From assembly GCA_040079795.1 (NCBI GenBank), contig JBEBJQ010000010.1, forward strand, positions 1 to 64,000: a DNA stretch of 64,000 nucleotides. The letters are read 5' to 3'. A program made the position numbers and the translations under genes. Positions 17,167 to 24,628 of the stretch are shown piece by piece (the first letter of the stretch is position 1; each line of letters begins with the position of its first letter). Below the pieces are notes generated by a model, which worked only from the letters and a program-made list of their open reading frames with translations, ran no database searches and was not told the origin of the DNA. Source of the stretch: SXIZ01 sp040079795 (lineage in GTDB: Bacteria > Pseudomonadota > Gammaproteobacteria > Methylococcales > Methylomonadaceae).

Positions 17167-17385
17167 TTACTGCCCCCTATTTATGTTATGTCCGACGGGG
17201 TTTTTATCATGTTCATTTGGGTAATAACGACTAGCAGCTTTACGCAAAAACTGTACTTGTTGCTGAAAACGCGGACACGATTGGCACATAAAAAAGTGCA
17301 TACGCACTGCCAAGGCTTCGCGCCATGTTAATGGGCGCTCCATGCTTTCAGATAACAATTCGGTAATCGCTTTACAGGATTTCAT
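17167..17385 (-). CDS. Short zinc-finger anti-sigma factor
   Basis: A 72-residue protein with the zf-HC2 pattern HFFMCQSC (H-x3-C-x2-C) after an N-terminal helix (CKAITELLSESMERPLTWRE). No transmembrane helix follows, so it would be a soluble, metal-sensing anti-sigma factor. It starts 9 bases after the ECF sigma gene stops, the usual order for a sigma/anti-sigma pair. The remaining first Cys (residue 4) could complete a zinc site. Confidence 0.8.
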   Translation of the reverse strand: MKSCKAITELLSESMERPLTWREALAVRMHFFMCQSCPRFQQQVQFLRKAASRYYPNEHDKNPVGHNINRGQ

Positions 17386-17394
17386 TGTGGACTC

Positions 17395-17946
17395 TTAATT
17401 AAACCAGCGTTGTTCGAGGCATTCACGAAGCCTAAGCCTCGCTCGATGCAAATAAACGCGACAAGCACTTTGGCTAATGCCCATATCTTGACAATTATCA
17501 TCAGTTTCAAGCCCCACCATTTCTCGCAACATAAAAGCGCGGGCATGTTGTTTCGGTAAATTTTGTTGGCACCACTCGAAAACAATCCAAAACTCGCCTT
17601 GCTCTAAAGCATGGTCAGGTTGGTTCCAAGCCGTGGGTGAACCTATCCAGTGACCTTTAGCGTTAAATATTAATTGTTCCAAAGCTTCGTTTGGGTCGTT
17701 ATCGTCGCCAGTCGGTGCCCCTGACGTATAATATCTTTCTGCCACACGGTAATGGTCGGCGATTTTATGCTTAAGAATGCCGATTAACCAGGTTCTAATG
17801 GCTGATTCACTGCGAAAACCCTCATTAGCAAGCAATGCCGCCAGCAGCGTTTCTTGCACCACATCTTCGGCGGCAGCATTACGCAAATGTAAAAATGCAT
17901 AACGTAATAATACTTTCCGGTATTCGTGTAAGTGGTTTTTATCCAT
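17395..17946 (-). CDS. ECF-type RNA polymerase sigma factor
   Basis: A 183-residue sigma-70 family protein. Region 2 is visible at residues 10-75 (RYAFLHLRNAAAEDVVQETLLAAL, shown here in parts; IRTWLIGILKHKIADHYR), region 4 at 125-180 (LPKQHARAFMLREMVGLE, ISQSACRVYLHRARLRLREC). The CVYLHRARL-like recognition helix is typical of ECF factors. The start codon overlaps the DoxX stop (TGATG), so it is part of the HvfA-type operon. ECF factors are known to control bufferin operons in Caulobacter (SigF) and related systems, so autoregulation of this operon is the natural expectation. Confidence 0.9.
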   Translation of the reverse strand: MDKNHLHEYRKVLLRYAFLHLRNAAAEDVVQETLLAALLANEGFRSESAIRTWLIGILKHKIADHYRVAERYYTSGAPTGDDNDPNEALEQLIFNAKGHWIGSPTAWNQPDHALEQGEFWIVFEWCQQNLPKQHARAFMLREMVGLETDDNCQDMGISQSACRVYLHRARLRLRECLEQRWFN

Positions 17947-18488
17947 CAGGTATAGTATCGGGTAGCACGCGAATCCCGCCAGCTATCAAGACTTAAACAT
18001 CCAGAGCCACTAAACAGCAACGATACTAACATGAACAAATACATTAAGGGCAACTTATAGTTGCCGTAACCTTTATCAGTAATCGTGTAACCTTTCCAGA
18101 GCTCTGCCAAGGTGAGCCATTCCGCAGGCCAGTGGACAGCCGCAATAGCTACTAACGTTAAAACTATCATCGCGAAGCTAAAAAACCGTGTAGCAAAGCC
18201 CAAAATTAACGCTATCGGGCCAATAATCTCCAGCCCCATAGATAGCCCCCAGCTTACATCCGTCGGCAATAAATTAAACGGAAAAGGAAATGTCAAATCA
18301 GCAAACCAGTTTTTTCCTGATAATTTTTCCAATCCCGCCTCTAAAAACTCGTAAGCTACCAGCAACCTCAGTGAAAGCGGGGCAAAACCTGATGTGTTTT
18401 CCCTAAACCAGCAGGATACTTTTGCAAACAACCCAAGTATTCCAGTATGTAAGGTTTCATAGCGGCTTGCGCGCAGGGTGTTGTTCAT
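17946..18488 (-). CDS. DoxX-family membrane protein (HvfX-like)
   Basis: A 180-residue protein with four transmembrane helices of the DoxX fold: LSLRLLVAYEFLEAGLEKLSG with the DoxX-typical glycine-lysine turn, then LEIIGPIALILGFATRFFSF, IVLTLVAIAAVHW and LMYLFMLVSLLFSGSG. In HvfA/bufferin and gig operons a DoxX protein follows the DUF692 and DUF2063 genes and is called HvfX or GigT. It is probably a membrane component handling metal or redox state. The start at 18488 is preceded by AGGTGACATC. Its stop overlaps the sigma factor start. Confidence 0.88.
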   Translation of the reverse strand: MNNTLRASRYETLHTGILGLFAKVSCWFRENTSGFAPLSLRLLVAYEFLEAGLEKLSGKNWFADLTFPFPFNLLPTDVSWGLSMGLEIIGPIALILGFATRFFSFAMIVLTLVAIAAVHWPAEWLTLAELWKGYTITDKGYGNYKLPLMYLFMLVSLLFSGSGCLSLDSWRDSRATRYYT

Positions 18489-18504
18489 GATGTCACCTAA
18501 AATA

Positions 18505-19257
18505 TTAGTGTGTTTGCGCACCTAAAATAGCGCCTTGATGCGCCAAGTCCGCCAAAATTTTATGCCCAAAAGTAAACAGCTCAGACGGCTCAGGATGTTG
18601 CAGCTCGGTAGCAATTTTCTGCATTGCCTCTCGGACAGTGCCGCCGGTGCTGTGTAAAATGTCAACCAAACGTGCGGTAGCTGAATTCAGTTCAATAAAC
18701 TGTACGGTGTCATTAGCATCCCGAAACCCTAAAATATGCGTCGCTTGTTCGGGCAGCTTATTCGGCTTATAGTGTAAATTGATGCGCTGAACGGGATACG
18801 CATAATGCAGTAATTGCAATACCGGAACAAAAACCGGGCAAACGTCCAGCCAATCGTTAACCGCATCACTATGGAAAGCCGCTAATGGTTCGACTTCAGT
18901 AATCGCCAATACCATTTCTATCCATTCAAAGTGCGCCAGTTCCAGCAAATAAGGTGGATCATTTTCGTTGCCAGCTTCAGATTGCAAATACACCATAAAT
19001 TCGTCGGGTATTTGACGATAATAAGGGGACAAGCAACGATGCTGGGCAATAAATGCTTTTAGTTTGTGTTGCCAGGCTAGCTCACCTAACAATTCACGGG
19101 TGACTGGGAAACACATTTCCAGGCTGTCGTTGAATTTGTTGTACAGTAAATCAGCATAGATGCCCACGCGCTGATCATTAAAACCAGTGGGTAAAGGCTG
19201 TTTTGCAGGGTTGCGTAAATGCGCTAAAAACTGCCGTTGTAACGTTTGAAAAGCCAT
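18505..19257 (-). CDS. HvfC/BufC-like protein (DUF2063)
   Basis: A 250-residue partner of the MNIO enzyme in RiPP maturation. The N-terminal DUF2063 block is clear: LQRQFLAHLRNP, RVGIYADLLYNKFNDSLE, CFPVTRELLGELAWQ and PPYLLELAHFEWIEM. The C-terminal part likely binds the precursor peptide, as in MbnC/HvfC. Its ATG overlaps the stop of the upstream MNIO gene (TAATG), so the two subunits are made in a fixed ratio and probably form a complex. Confidence 0.9.
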   Translation of the reverse strand: MAFQTLQRQFLAHLRNPAKQPLPTGFNDQRVGIYADLLYNKFNDSLEMCFPVTRELLGELAWQHKLKAFIAQHRCLSPYYRQIPDEFMVYLQSEAGNENDPPYLLELAHFEWIEMVLAITEVEPLAAFHSDAVNDWLDVCPVFVPVLQLLHYAYPVQRINLHYKPNKLPEQATHILGFRDANDTVQFIELNSATARLVDILHSTGGTVREAMQKIATELQHPEPSELFTFGHKILADLAHQGAILGAQTH

Positions 19258-20090
19258 TATAGGCGTTCCCCATACTTTTGTTGCAAGTCGGTAATATGCT
19301 TAACCTCCATTAACAAATCAGCTAGCGGTGGCATATTAAAATCCCGTTCCAAAAGCGTCGGAAACACGCCAAACGTTTGATAAGCCAGTTCCTGTAATTG
19401 CCAAACAGGGTCACAGGTCGCCTGCCCATGCGTGTCAATAATCATCCCTGACTTGTCTAGGTCATGCCCGGCAACATGCCCGTATACGATCCGCTTGCAA
19501 TCCAGCCCTTGCAAAAAAGCGGCGGCATCGTAGTTGTGATTCAGGCTATTGACGTAAATATTATTTACATCTAAGTGCAAAGCACAGTCGGCTTCAGTCA
19601 AGACTGCGTTGATAAAAGTCAATTCGTCCATTTCCACTAGCGGCGGCGTGACATAGTAAGACGCATTTTCCAGCGCAATCGGGCGCTCAAGAATGTCTTG
19701 GGCGAGCCGAACCCTTTGCGCGACATAATGCACCGCTTCTTCGGTAAACGGGATAGGATAAAGATCGTAGAGATGACCTTCATCACTGCAAAAGCTTAAA
19801 TGTTCAGTGTAAAGTGCAAACTGGTGCTCATCCAGAAAAGTCTTTATGCGCCGCAAAAAATCAATGTCTAACGCTGCCGGACCACCTATAGATAGGGAAA
19901 GTCCATGGGCTACAAAGGTATGACGTTCTGTAAAGCGCCGAAACAGCTTGCCCAATCTGCCGCCAATATCTATCCAGTTTTCGGGCGATACCTCAAAAAA
20001 TTTAATCGTACCGGTAACGCCAGCTTCCAGTGACGATAACAGCTCTCGACGCAGCCCTAATCCAGCGCCATTAATCGTTAAAGTGTCCAC
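19257..20090 (-). CDS. MNIO-family RiPP maturase (HvfB/BufB/MbnB-like, DUF692)
   Basis: A 277-residue TIM-barrel multinuclear non-heme iron oxidase. Key metal-ligand regions are recognisable: FFEVSPENWID, THE-type segment LYTEHLSFCSDEGH, IALENASYY, CALHLDVNNIYVNS, YGHVAGHDL and IIDTHGQATCDPVW. Relatives modify cysteines of a precursor peptide: MbnB makes oxazolone/thioamide in methanobactin, HvfB does similar chemistry on EGKCG repeats, and bufferin enzymes form thiooxazoles. The neighbouring Cys-rich peptide at 20911 is the obvious substrate. Coupled to HvfC by a TAATG overlap. The exact product ring is not predictable from sequence. Confidence 0.93.
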   Translation of the reverse strand: MDTLTINGAGLGLRRELLSSLEAGVTGTIKFFEVSPENWIDIGGRLGKLFRRFTERHTFVAHGLSLSIGGPAALDIDFLRRIKTFLDEHQFALYTEHLSFCSDEGHLYDLYPIPFTEEAVHYVAQRVRLAQDILERPIALENASYYVTPPLVEMDELTFINAVLTEADCALHLDVNNIYVNSLNHNYDAAAFLQGLDCKRIVYGHVAGHDLDKSGMIIDTHGQATCDPVWQLQELAYQTFGVFPTLLERDFNMPPLADLLMEVKHITDLQQKYGERL

Positions 20091-20192
20091 ACATTGCCTC
20101 TTTAAATCCGTAACATTAATCTATAAAGGCATTGGTATAAACATACTCCCAATGCCTTTAAAAATCGTAAGATGCTAAAAAATAACAAATTT

Positions 20193-20786
20193 TTACGAGT
20201 TAACCCGGACAAATACACTGTCAGTGGCTTTCGTATGGCAGCCTTCACAAGCTTCAGCATCAATGCCATCGGCCATGCCTTTTTGATACCAATACCAGTT
20301 ACCTTTACCTTCACCGTCTTTGGCTTTAACAGAAACCGAAAAGCCACTCAGTTTTCCTTCGGTATACAACTCCTTAACACTCGCCGATCCTGCCGGAAAA
20401 GGTGTGGCCTTAGCCGTTGCCAAAATAGAGTTGGTACAAATCCGCACCGTGCCATGCGGGGAGCCTGCCGCGCTTGCGTGAAGACTTGCTTCGCAAGCCC
20501 AATTTTTATAACTGGCTTTTGCTAGCCATTGTTCAAGGTCTGCTGCATTGCCAGTGGGGGGAATATTGTCACTGACCGGCGGCAAGGTTTCAAAACTTTG
20601 TAATTTAAAATTGTCATTGCCATCAAATAACAGCTTGGCATTATAAACATGTGTAACACCTATTTTTACCTGAGGAATGGTTAACTGTGAAGTAGCCGGA
20701 TTGAATTCTGCTTCTTCAGCTAAAGCAAAGTTAGTCGTGATTATCACGCCAAGCATTACAATAATGTTGAACTTATTCATTTTCAT
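20193..20786 (-). CDS. Exported c-heme protein with P460-like C-terminus
   Basis: A 197-residue exported protein; the start is set at 20786 (MKMNKFN) because AGGTG precedes it and a signal peptide follows (cleavage near NFALA-EEA). Residues ~25-65 form a short beta module (SQLTIPQVKIGVTHVYNAKL) shared with two exported proteins elsewhere in the window. The C-terminal half has a cytochrome P460-like end: GNWYWYQKGM, then CEGCHTKATDSVFVRV, giving one CxxCH heme site. Two more cysteines (WACEAS, RICTNS) may pair. It is sandwiched between the RiPP precursor and the MNIO enzyme, an unusual guest; it may supply electrons or bind the product in the periplasm (inference). Confidence 0.82.
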   Translation of the reverse strand: MKMNKFNIIVMLGVIITTNFALAEEAEFNPATSQLTIPQVKIGVTHVYNAKLLFDGNDNFKLQSFETLPPVSDNIPPTGNAADLEQWLAKASYKNWACEASLHASAAGSPHGTVRICTNSILATAKATPFPAGSASVKELYTEGKLSGFSVSVKAKDGEGKGNWYWYQKGMADGIDAEACEGCHTKATDSVFVRVNS

Positions 20787-20867
20787 AAAACACCTATCAA
20801 TTTGAAATCCCCTGTCTAAACACATGCGCTTTGCATCTGTTTAGCCAAGCTAATTTAAAATGCACTC

Positions 20868-20895
20868 AAAAACTGTCCGATAAGGTTTATCGGAC
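20868..20895 (-). terminator. Intrinsic terminator after the RiPP precursor
   Basis: On the minus strand GTCCGATAA, loop ACC, TTATCGGAC, then AG and TTTTT. The 9-bp stem is perfect. It begins 15 bases past the precursor stop, before the rest of the operon. A terminator here would keep precursor mRNA abundant and let only read-through reach the maturation genes, as in many RiPP operons. Confidence 0.8.
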
Positions 20896-20910
20896 AACTC
20901 AGGGCAGTGA

Positions 20911-21236
20911 TTACAATTTTCCGCTGCAACCGCCTTCTTTCATCTTGCTACTACAGCTGCCTGCCTTCATTTTCTCTGCTTCTGCTGCTGTACCACTACA
21001 GCCACCTTCTTTCATTTTTTTGCTGGCCCCGCATTTGCCTTCACCACACTTACCTTCTTTTACCTTACTACCACTGCAAGCACCTTCAGGAATTTTTGCA
21101 TCCGCTTCAGCAACTACTTGTGCACCATTAATTTTTTGCATTTCAAAGGGGTTTTCTTGCGCGTTAACGTTTGGGTTTAGGGTTAATGCGCTTATCATTG
21201 CGCAGCTTAGTGTTAATGCCAATGTTTTTTGTTCAT
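20911..21236 (-). CDS. HvfA-like Cys-rich RiPP precursor, frameshifted in the signal peptide
   Basis: Low-complexity precursor peptide for the MNIO system. The mature part carries six Cys in short repeats: EGACSGSK, EGKCGEGKCGASKK, MKEGGCSG, MKAGSCSS and MKEGGCSGKL. EGKCG is the HvfA core motif. The intact-looking frame only begins at a TTG at 21222, which truncates the signal peptide. An ATG at 21236 (MNKK) is one base out of frame; a seventh A in the six-A run at 21225-21230 would give MNKKTLALTLSCAMISALTL, a perfect signal peptide cleaved near NVNA. So either a one-base sequencing/assembly deletion, slippage, or a real null. Restored length 108 residues. It heads the operon and is followed by a terminator. 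Confidence 0.85.
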
Positions 21237-21299
21237 TTTTAATTCTCGTGGTTTGTTATAAGGGCGCTAGAAAAGCATTATTGCCTTCCTAATTCATCA

Positions 21300-21324
21300 G
21301 TCGGAATAACAACTCATTTGTTAC
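21300..21324 (-). promoter_or_regulatory. Possible ECF promoter for the HvfA-type operon
   Basis: Upstream of the precursor on the minus strand, GTAAC (21320-21324) and CGAC (21300-21303) are separated by 16 bases. From memory the Caulobacter SigF bufferin promoter is close to GTAACC-N16-CGAA; this site resembles it only loosely. The presence of an ECF gene in the same operon makes such a promoter expected. Candidate only. Confidence 0.3.
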
Positions 21325-21403
21325 AACAATATTGAATTTTATTTGAAGTACAAATTTGTAGCCGTTACCTGTTTCCACGACGCGGAAAAATAATATCCAA
21401 GAT

Positions 21404-22015
21404 CTATTTCTTTAATCCTGTAGCGATAGCAGAAGAATTATGCCTATGCAACCAAACCAACACTTCCTCGCTATTTTTATCCGGCGGAAATACCGGATAA
21501 AAGTATTTTTGGATAATACCGTCTTTGATAATAAGGGTAACCCTTTTAATCAGACGCATCGCATCTGCCTCAAAGAGCGGTAAACCTAAGCCCTGAGCAA
21601 ATTGTAGTGAGGCATCACTCAATAACGCGAATGGTAAGTGCAGGCGTTGCGCTGCCTCAAGTTGGTCTTCAGGGCTTTGCGTACTGATCCCGATTACGCT
21701 GACATTTAAAGCCTGCAATTCCTGATAATGGTCACGAAACGAGCAAGCTTGCGGAGTACAGCCAGCAGCTCCAGGAATACCAATCCAGCCTTCAGGAATA
21801 GGTCTTTCCGGCTGTCCGGTCATGGGGTAACAATAAATCACCAGCCAACCGGGAACATGCGCTGGGTTGATCATGCCACCTGTCGTTGCAGGCAGATATA
21901 CCGATGGCAGCGTTAATCCCCCCAAATGCCCACAAGCGCCATCATCAAGCGGAACGGGTAAGTTATTCGGAAGTGACCGAAGAAAATCCTTCGGAGGATT
22001 AGTCTGCTTAGGCAT
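21404..22015 (-). CDS. Peroxiredoxin (AhpC/TSA family)
   Basis: A 203-residue thioredoxin-fold peroxidase. The peroxidatic Cys lies in GAAGCTPQACSFRD, with a second Cys five residues later, as in atypical 2-Cys types that read GCTPQACSFRD. It continues with NVSVIGISTQSPEDQLEAA and LPFALLSDASLQFAQGLGLP. It probably reduces peroxides with thioredoxin or glutathione in the cytoplasm. It lies 167 bases upstream of the HvfA precursor on the same strand; no terminator is evident between them, so partial co-transcription is possible. Confidence 0.88.
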   Translation of the reverse strand: MPKQTNPPKDFLRSLPNNLPVPLDDGACGHLGGLTLPSVYLPATTGGMINPAHVPGWLVIYCYPMTGQPERPIPEGWIGIPGAAGCTPQACSFRDHYQELQALNVSVIGISTQSPEDQLEAAQRLHLPFALLSDASLQFAQGLGLPLFEADAMRLIKRVTLIIKDGIIQKYFYPVFPPDKNSEEVLVWLHRHNSSAIATGLKK

Positions 22016-22315
22016 TATAGTTACTCTCTATTGGTGGTATTTATCGTCACTTAATAAATTCAAAGTCATATTGGGTACTGAACATACCCATCTTTTTACC
22101 CTATTAGCACCTCAGGTCAATAAGGTATTACAGCACCTCACCCGTAAAACCCACCGTAAATATCACTTGCGAAAAGAATCGACAAAGGTTAGAGTCAGCA
22201 GGCATTGGAGGCTGCGCATACAGCTTGCTTTTAGTAATACCCAGAGCCGCTTAATAGCCGATCTTTTTCTGAAGAATACAGTAACCTTCATCATGTAATT
22301 AAGGATAATCTTTCA
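22016..22315. other. Divergent intergenic region
   Basis: About 300 bases between the minus-strand peroxiredoxin and the plus-strand DUF4912 gene. Promoters for both should be here. I see no clear operator, repeat or RNA element. Confidence 0.4.
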
Positions 22316-23002
22316 GTGAGGCTGGATAACGAATTAAGCATGATAACTGTTTCGCATTTAAAACAACACGCCAAAGTTACTCTATCGCAACAAGAATTAC
22401 GGGCGATTAGCGATCAGATCAACCAAGATTTTGCCCCAAACATTGCTTTTAAGGCACTGCAACCGGCCTCCACAACCAGGTTGTCGTCAAAAGAGCTGCG
22501 CGATATCAGCGCTGAAATCAGCCGGGAGTTTGCACCCGCACATTCAACAGAAGTCGCCGAACTCGTGCTGCTACCCATTGATCCAACGCATCTATATGCT
22601 TATTGGCAACTTACCGACACGCAAATGACGAGGCTATCAGAAAACACGGCTGAAGATAAAACACCGGTTACCTTAAGAATTTATTCCAAACCGTCTGAAT
22701 CGCTGGAGCTTAACCCACACAATGTGTGGTTCGACGTTGCTATCCATGCTGAGCAATCGCACCAAGCGGTGCAATTACCTGACGCTATCGCCACAAGCAA
22801 TGCGGCAATTTTTTACACCGGCGTAATCGGCGAGCGTGACGCAGAAGATCACATGACCCCCTTCGCACAATCCAATACCCTGCATTATGCTGGCGACAAC
22901 CCCAACCGGCAAACTCAAAAAACCAATAAAACCGGCTTATCCAGCGTCCAATATCTGTTTAACCAGACACCCAGCCCAATAATCTCAGTAACATCATTAT
23001 GA
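22316..23002 (+). CDS. DUF4912 protein
   Basis: A 228-residue protein with the DUF4912 core: ELVLLPIDPTHLYAYWQLTD, then PVTLRIYSKP and NVWFDVAIHAEQSHQAVQLP. Two repeats of LSxxELRxIS near the N-terminus (LSQQELRAISDQINQDFAP, LSSKELRDISAEISREFAP) form a short duplicated helix that ends in FAP both times. The family neighbours GH57 glucan enzymes in many genomes and is presumed to help alpha-glucan handling. Start: GTG at 22316 with AAGGA upstream, or ATG at 22340. The stop overlaps the GH57 start (ATGA), so the two are coupled. Confidence 0.82.
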   Translation: MRLDNELSMITVSHLKQHAKVTLSQQELRAISDQINQDFAPNIAFKALQPASTTRLSSKELRDISAEISREFAPAHSTEVAELVLLPIDPTHLYAYWQLTDTQMTRLSENTAEDKTPVTLRIYSKPSESLELNPHNVWFDVAIHAEQSHQAVQLPDAIATSNAAIFYTGVIGERDAEDHMTPFAQSNTLHYAGDNPNRQTQKTNKTGLSSVQYLFNQTPSPIISVTSL

Positions 23003-24597
23003 TTAAAGGTTATCTGAATATTGTTCTACACGCCCATCTGCCGTATGTGCGCCATCCTGAGCATGAACGTTTTTTTGAAGAAAACTGGCTGTTTGAAGCG
23101 ATTACCGAGTGCTATTTACCCTTGCTGGGGGTTCTGGAGCGCTTACAAAAAGATAAGGTGAACTATCGCTTAACCCTGTCCCTGTCACCGCCATTAATGT
23201 CCATGCTGAGCGATGAATTATTGCAATCGCGCTATTTAGAACATTTAAAGGGTCTACTGGAGCTGGCTGAAAAAGAAATCGCCAGAACCCAAAACCAGCC
23301 GGAATTAAACTTATTAGCCCAGTTCTATCAAAATTTTTTTGCACACGCTTTAGACACCTATCAAAACCAGTACCAATGTGACTTACTGCGCGCATTTAAA
23401 CAACATCATGCCACAGGACAGCTGGAACTGATTACCACTGCCGCGACGCACGGTTTTTTACCTTTGCTGAATGTCAGTGAAACCGCAGTCCGCAACCAGA
23501 TTAAAATTGGTATTGATTCCTTTGCAAATCACTTTGGCTACCCGCCAACCGGTTTCTGGCTGCCTGAGTGCGGCTATTATCCGGGCTTAGAACACATACT
23601 CGCCGACGCCGGCATCACTTATTTTTTTGTTGAATCACACGGCATACTGGATGCCAGTGAGCTGCCTAAAAATGGGGTCTATGCGCCGCTTAATTGCGGC
23701 AACGGCGTTGCTGCTTTCGGACGTGATCCTGAAGCATCACAACAGGTGTGGAGCGCAGAAATGGGTTACCCGGGGGATTTTGATTATCGGGAATATTACA
23801 GTGATATAGGTTTTGAGCTTGATTTGGACTATCTCGCCCCTTATATTCTCGACGGTCAAACCCGGATTAATACCGGGATTAAATATCATCGAATCACCGG
23901 CGGCAACCAGGCAAAAGCCCTCTACCAACCTGAAAATGCCCGCGCCAAAACTTACCAACATGCGCAGGATTTCATCGCCAAACGCCAGCAACAAATAGCT
24001 ACGCTTAATGCCCCGCTAAACCAAGCACCGATTATCGTAGCACCATACGATGCCGAACTCTTCGGTCATTGGTGGTTTGAAGGCCCGCATTGGCTGGAAG
24101 CAGTTTTACGTCTAGCGAGCGCTCCAGAATCAACTATCCAGTTAAGCACTTGCAGCGATTATTTAAAACAACAACCCAACCCGCAAGTCGCCCTTCCCGC
24201 CGCCTCAACCTGGGGTGATCAAGGTTACTCCAGCTATTGGATTAATGACAGCAATGCCTGGATTTATCCGTTATTACATAAAGCAGAATTAGAACTGGAA
24301 AAATTGGTTGCCGATGTGCGCGGGCTAGCCCTTGACCCATTGCAAAGCAGATTAATAAACCAGGCGCTTAGATCACTGCTACTGGCGCAAGCCTCTGATT
24401 GGCCGTTTATAATGAAATCAGGAACATCCATTGAGTATGCTCAAAAAAGCATAACCGACCACTTGGCGCGCTTTAACTATTGCCACGACAGCATCCGTAA
24501 AAATAAAATTAACGAGCGTTATCTAACCGCATTGGAAATTATGGACAATATTTTTCCGGATCTTGATTTTCGGGACTACTTCCCTTTAAAGAAATAA
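22999..24597 (+). CDS. GH57 1,4-alpha-glucan branching enzyme (DUF1957 type)
   Basis: A 532-residue glycoside hydrolase family 57 enzyme that transfers alpha-glucan segments to make alpha-1,6 branches. It starts with NIVLHAHLPYVRHPEHERFF (typical N-terminus). It has GFWLPECGYYPGLEHIL, where the Glu lies in the nucleophile region, and APYDAELFGHWWFEGPHWL containing the acid/base Asp region, then the C-terminal DUF1957 helical bundle (SDWPFIMKSGTSIEYAQ). Coupled by a 4-base overlap to the DUF4912 gene, and followed 31 bases later by the CBM21-EEP protein. It belongs to a glycogen-like storage cluster. Confidence 0.92.
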   Translation: MIKGYLNIVLHAHLPYVRHPEHERFFEENWLFEAITECYLPLLGVLERLQKDKVNYRLTLSLSPPLMSMLSDELLQSRYLEHLKGLLELAEKEIARTQNQPELNLLAQFYQNFFAHALDTYQNQYQCDLLRAFKQHHATGQLELITTAATHGFLPLLNVSETAVRNQIKIGIDSFANHFGYPPTGFWLPECGYYPGLEHILADAGITYFFVESHGILDASELPKNGVYAPLNCGNGVAAFGRDPEASQQVWSAEMGYPGDFDYREYYSDIGFELDLDYLAPYILDGQTRINTGIKYHRITGGNQAKALYQPENARAKTYQHAQDFIAKRQQQIATLNAPLNQAPIIVAPYDAELFGHWWFEGPHWLEAVLRLASAPESTIQLSTCSDYLKQQPNPQVALPAASTWGDQGYSSYWINDSNAWIYPLLHKAELELEKLVADVRGLALDPLQSRLINQALRSLLLAQASDWPFIMKSGTSIEYAQKSITDHLARFNYCHDSIRKNKINERYLTALEIMDNIFPDLDFRDYFPLKK

Positions 24598-24628
24598 CCT
24601 ACAAAACAGTCATTAACAGGTAGCCCGA

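Noticed and set aside
19257..20090. Methanobactin operon (mbnB/mbnC)
   Set aside because: The precursor is a long EGKCG-type repeat peptide with a Sec-type signal and there is no mbnT, mbnM or mbnN; the HvfA/bufferin type fits better.
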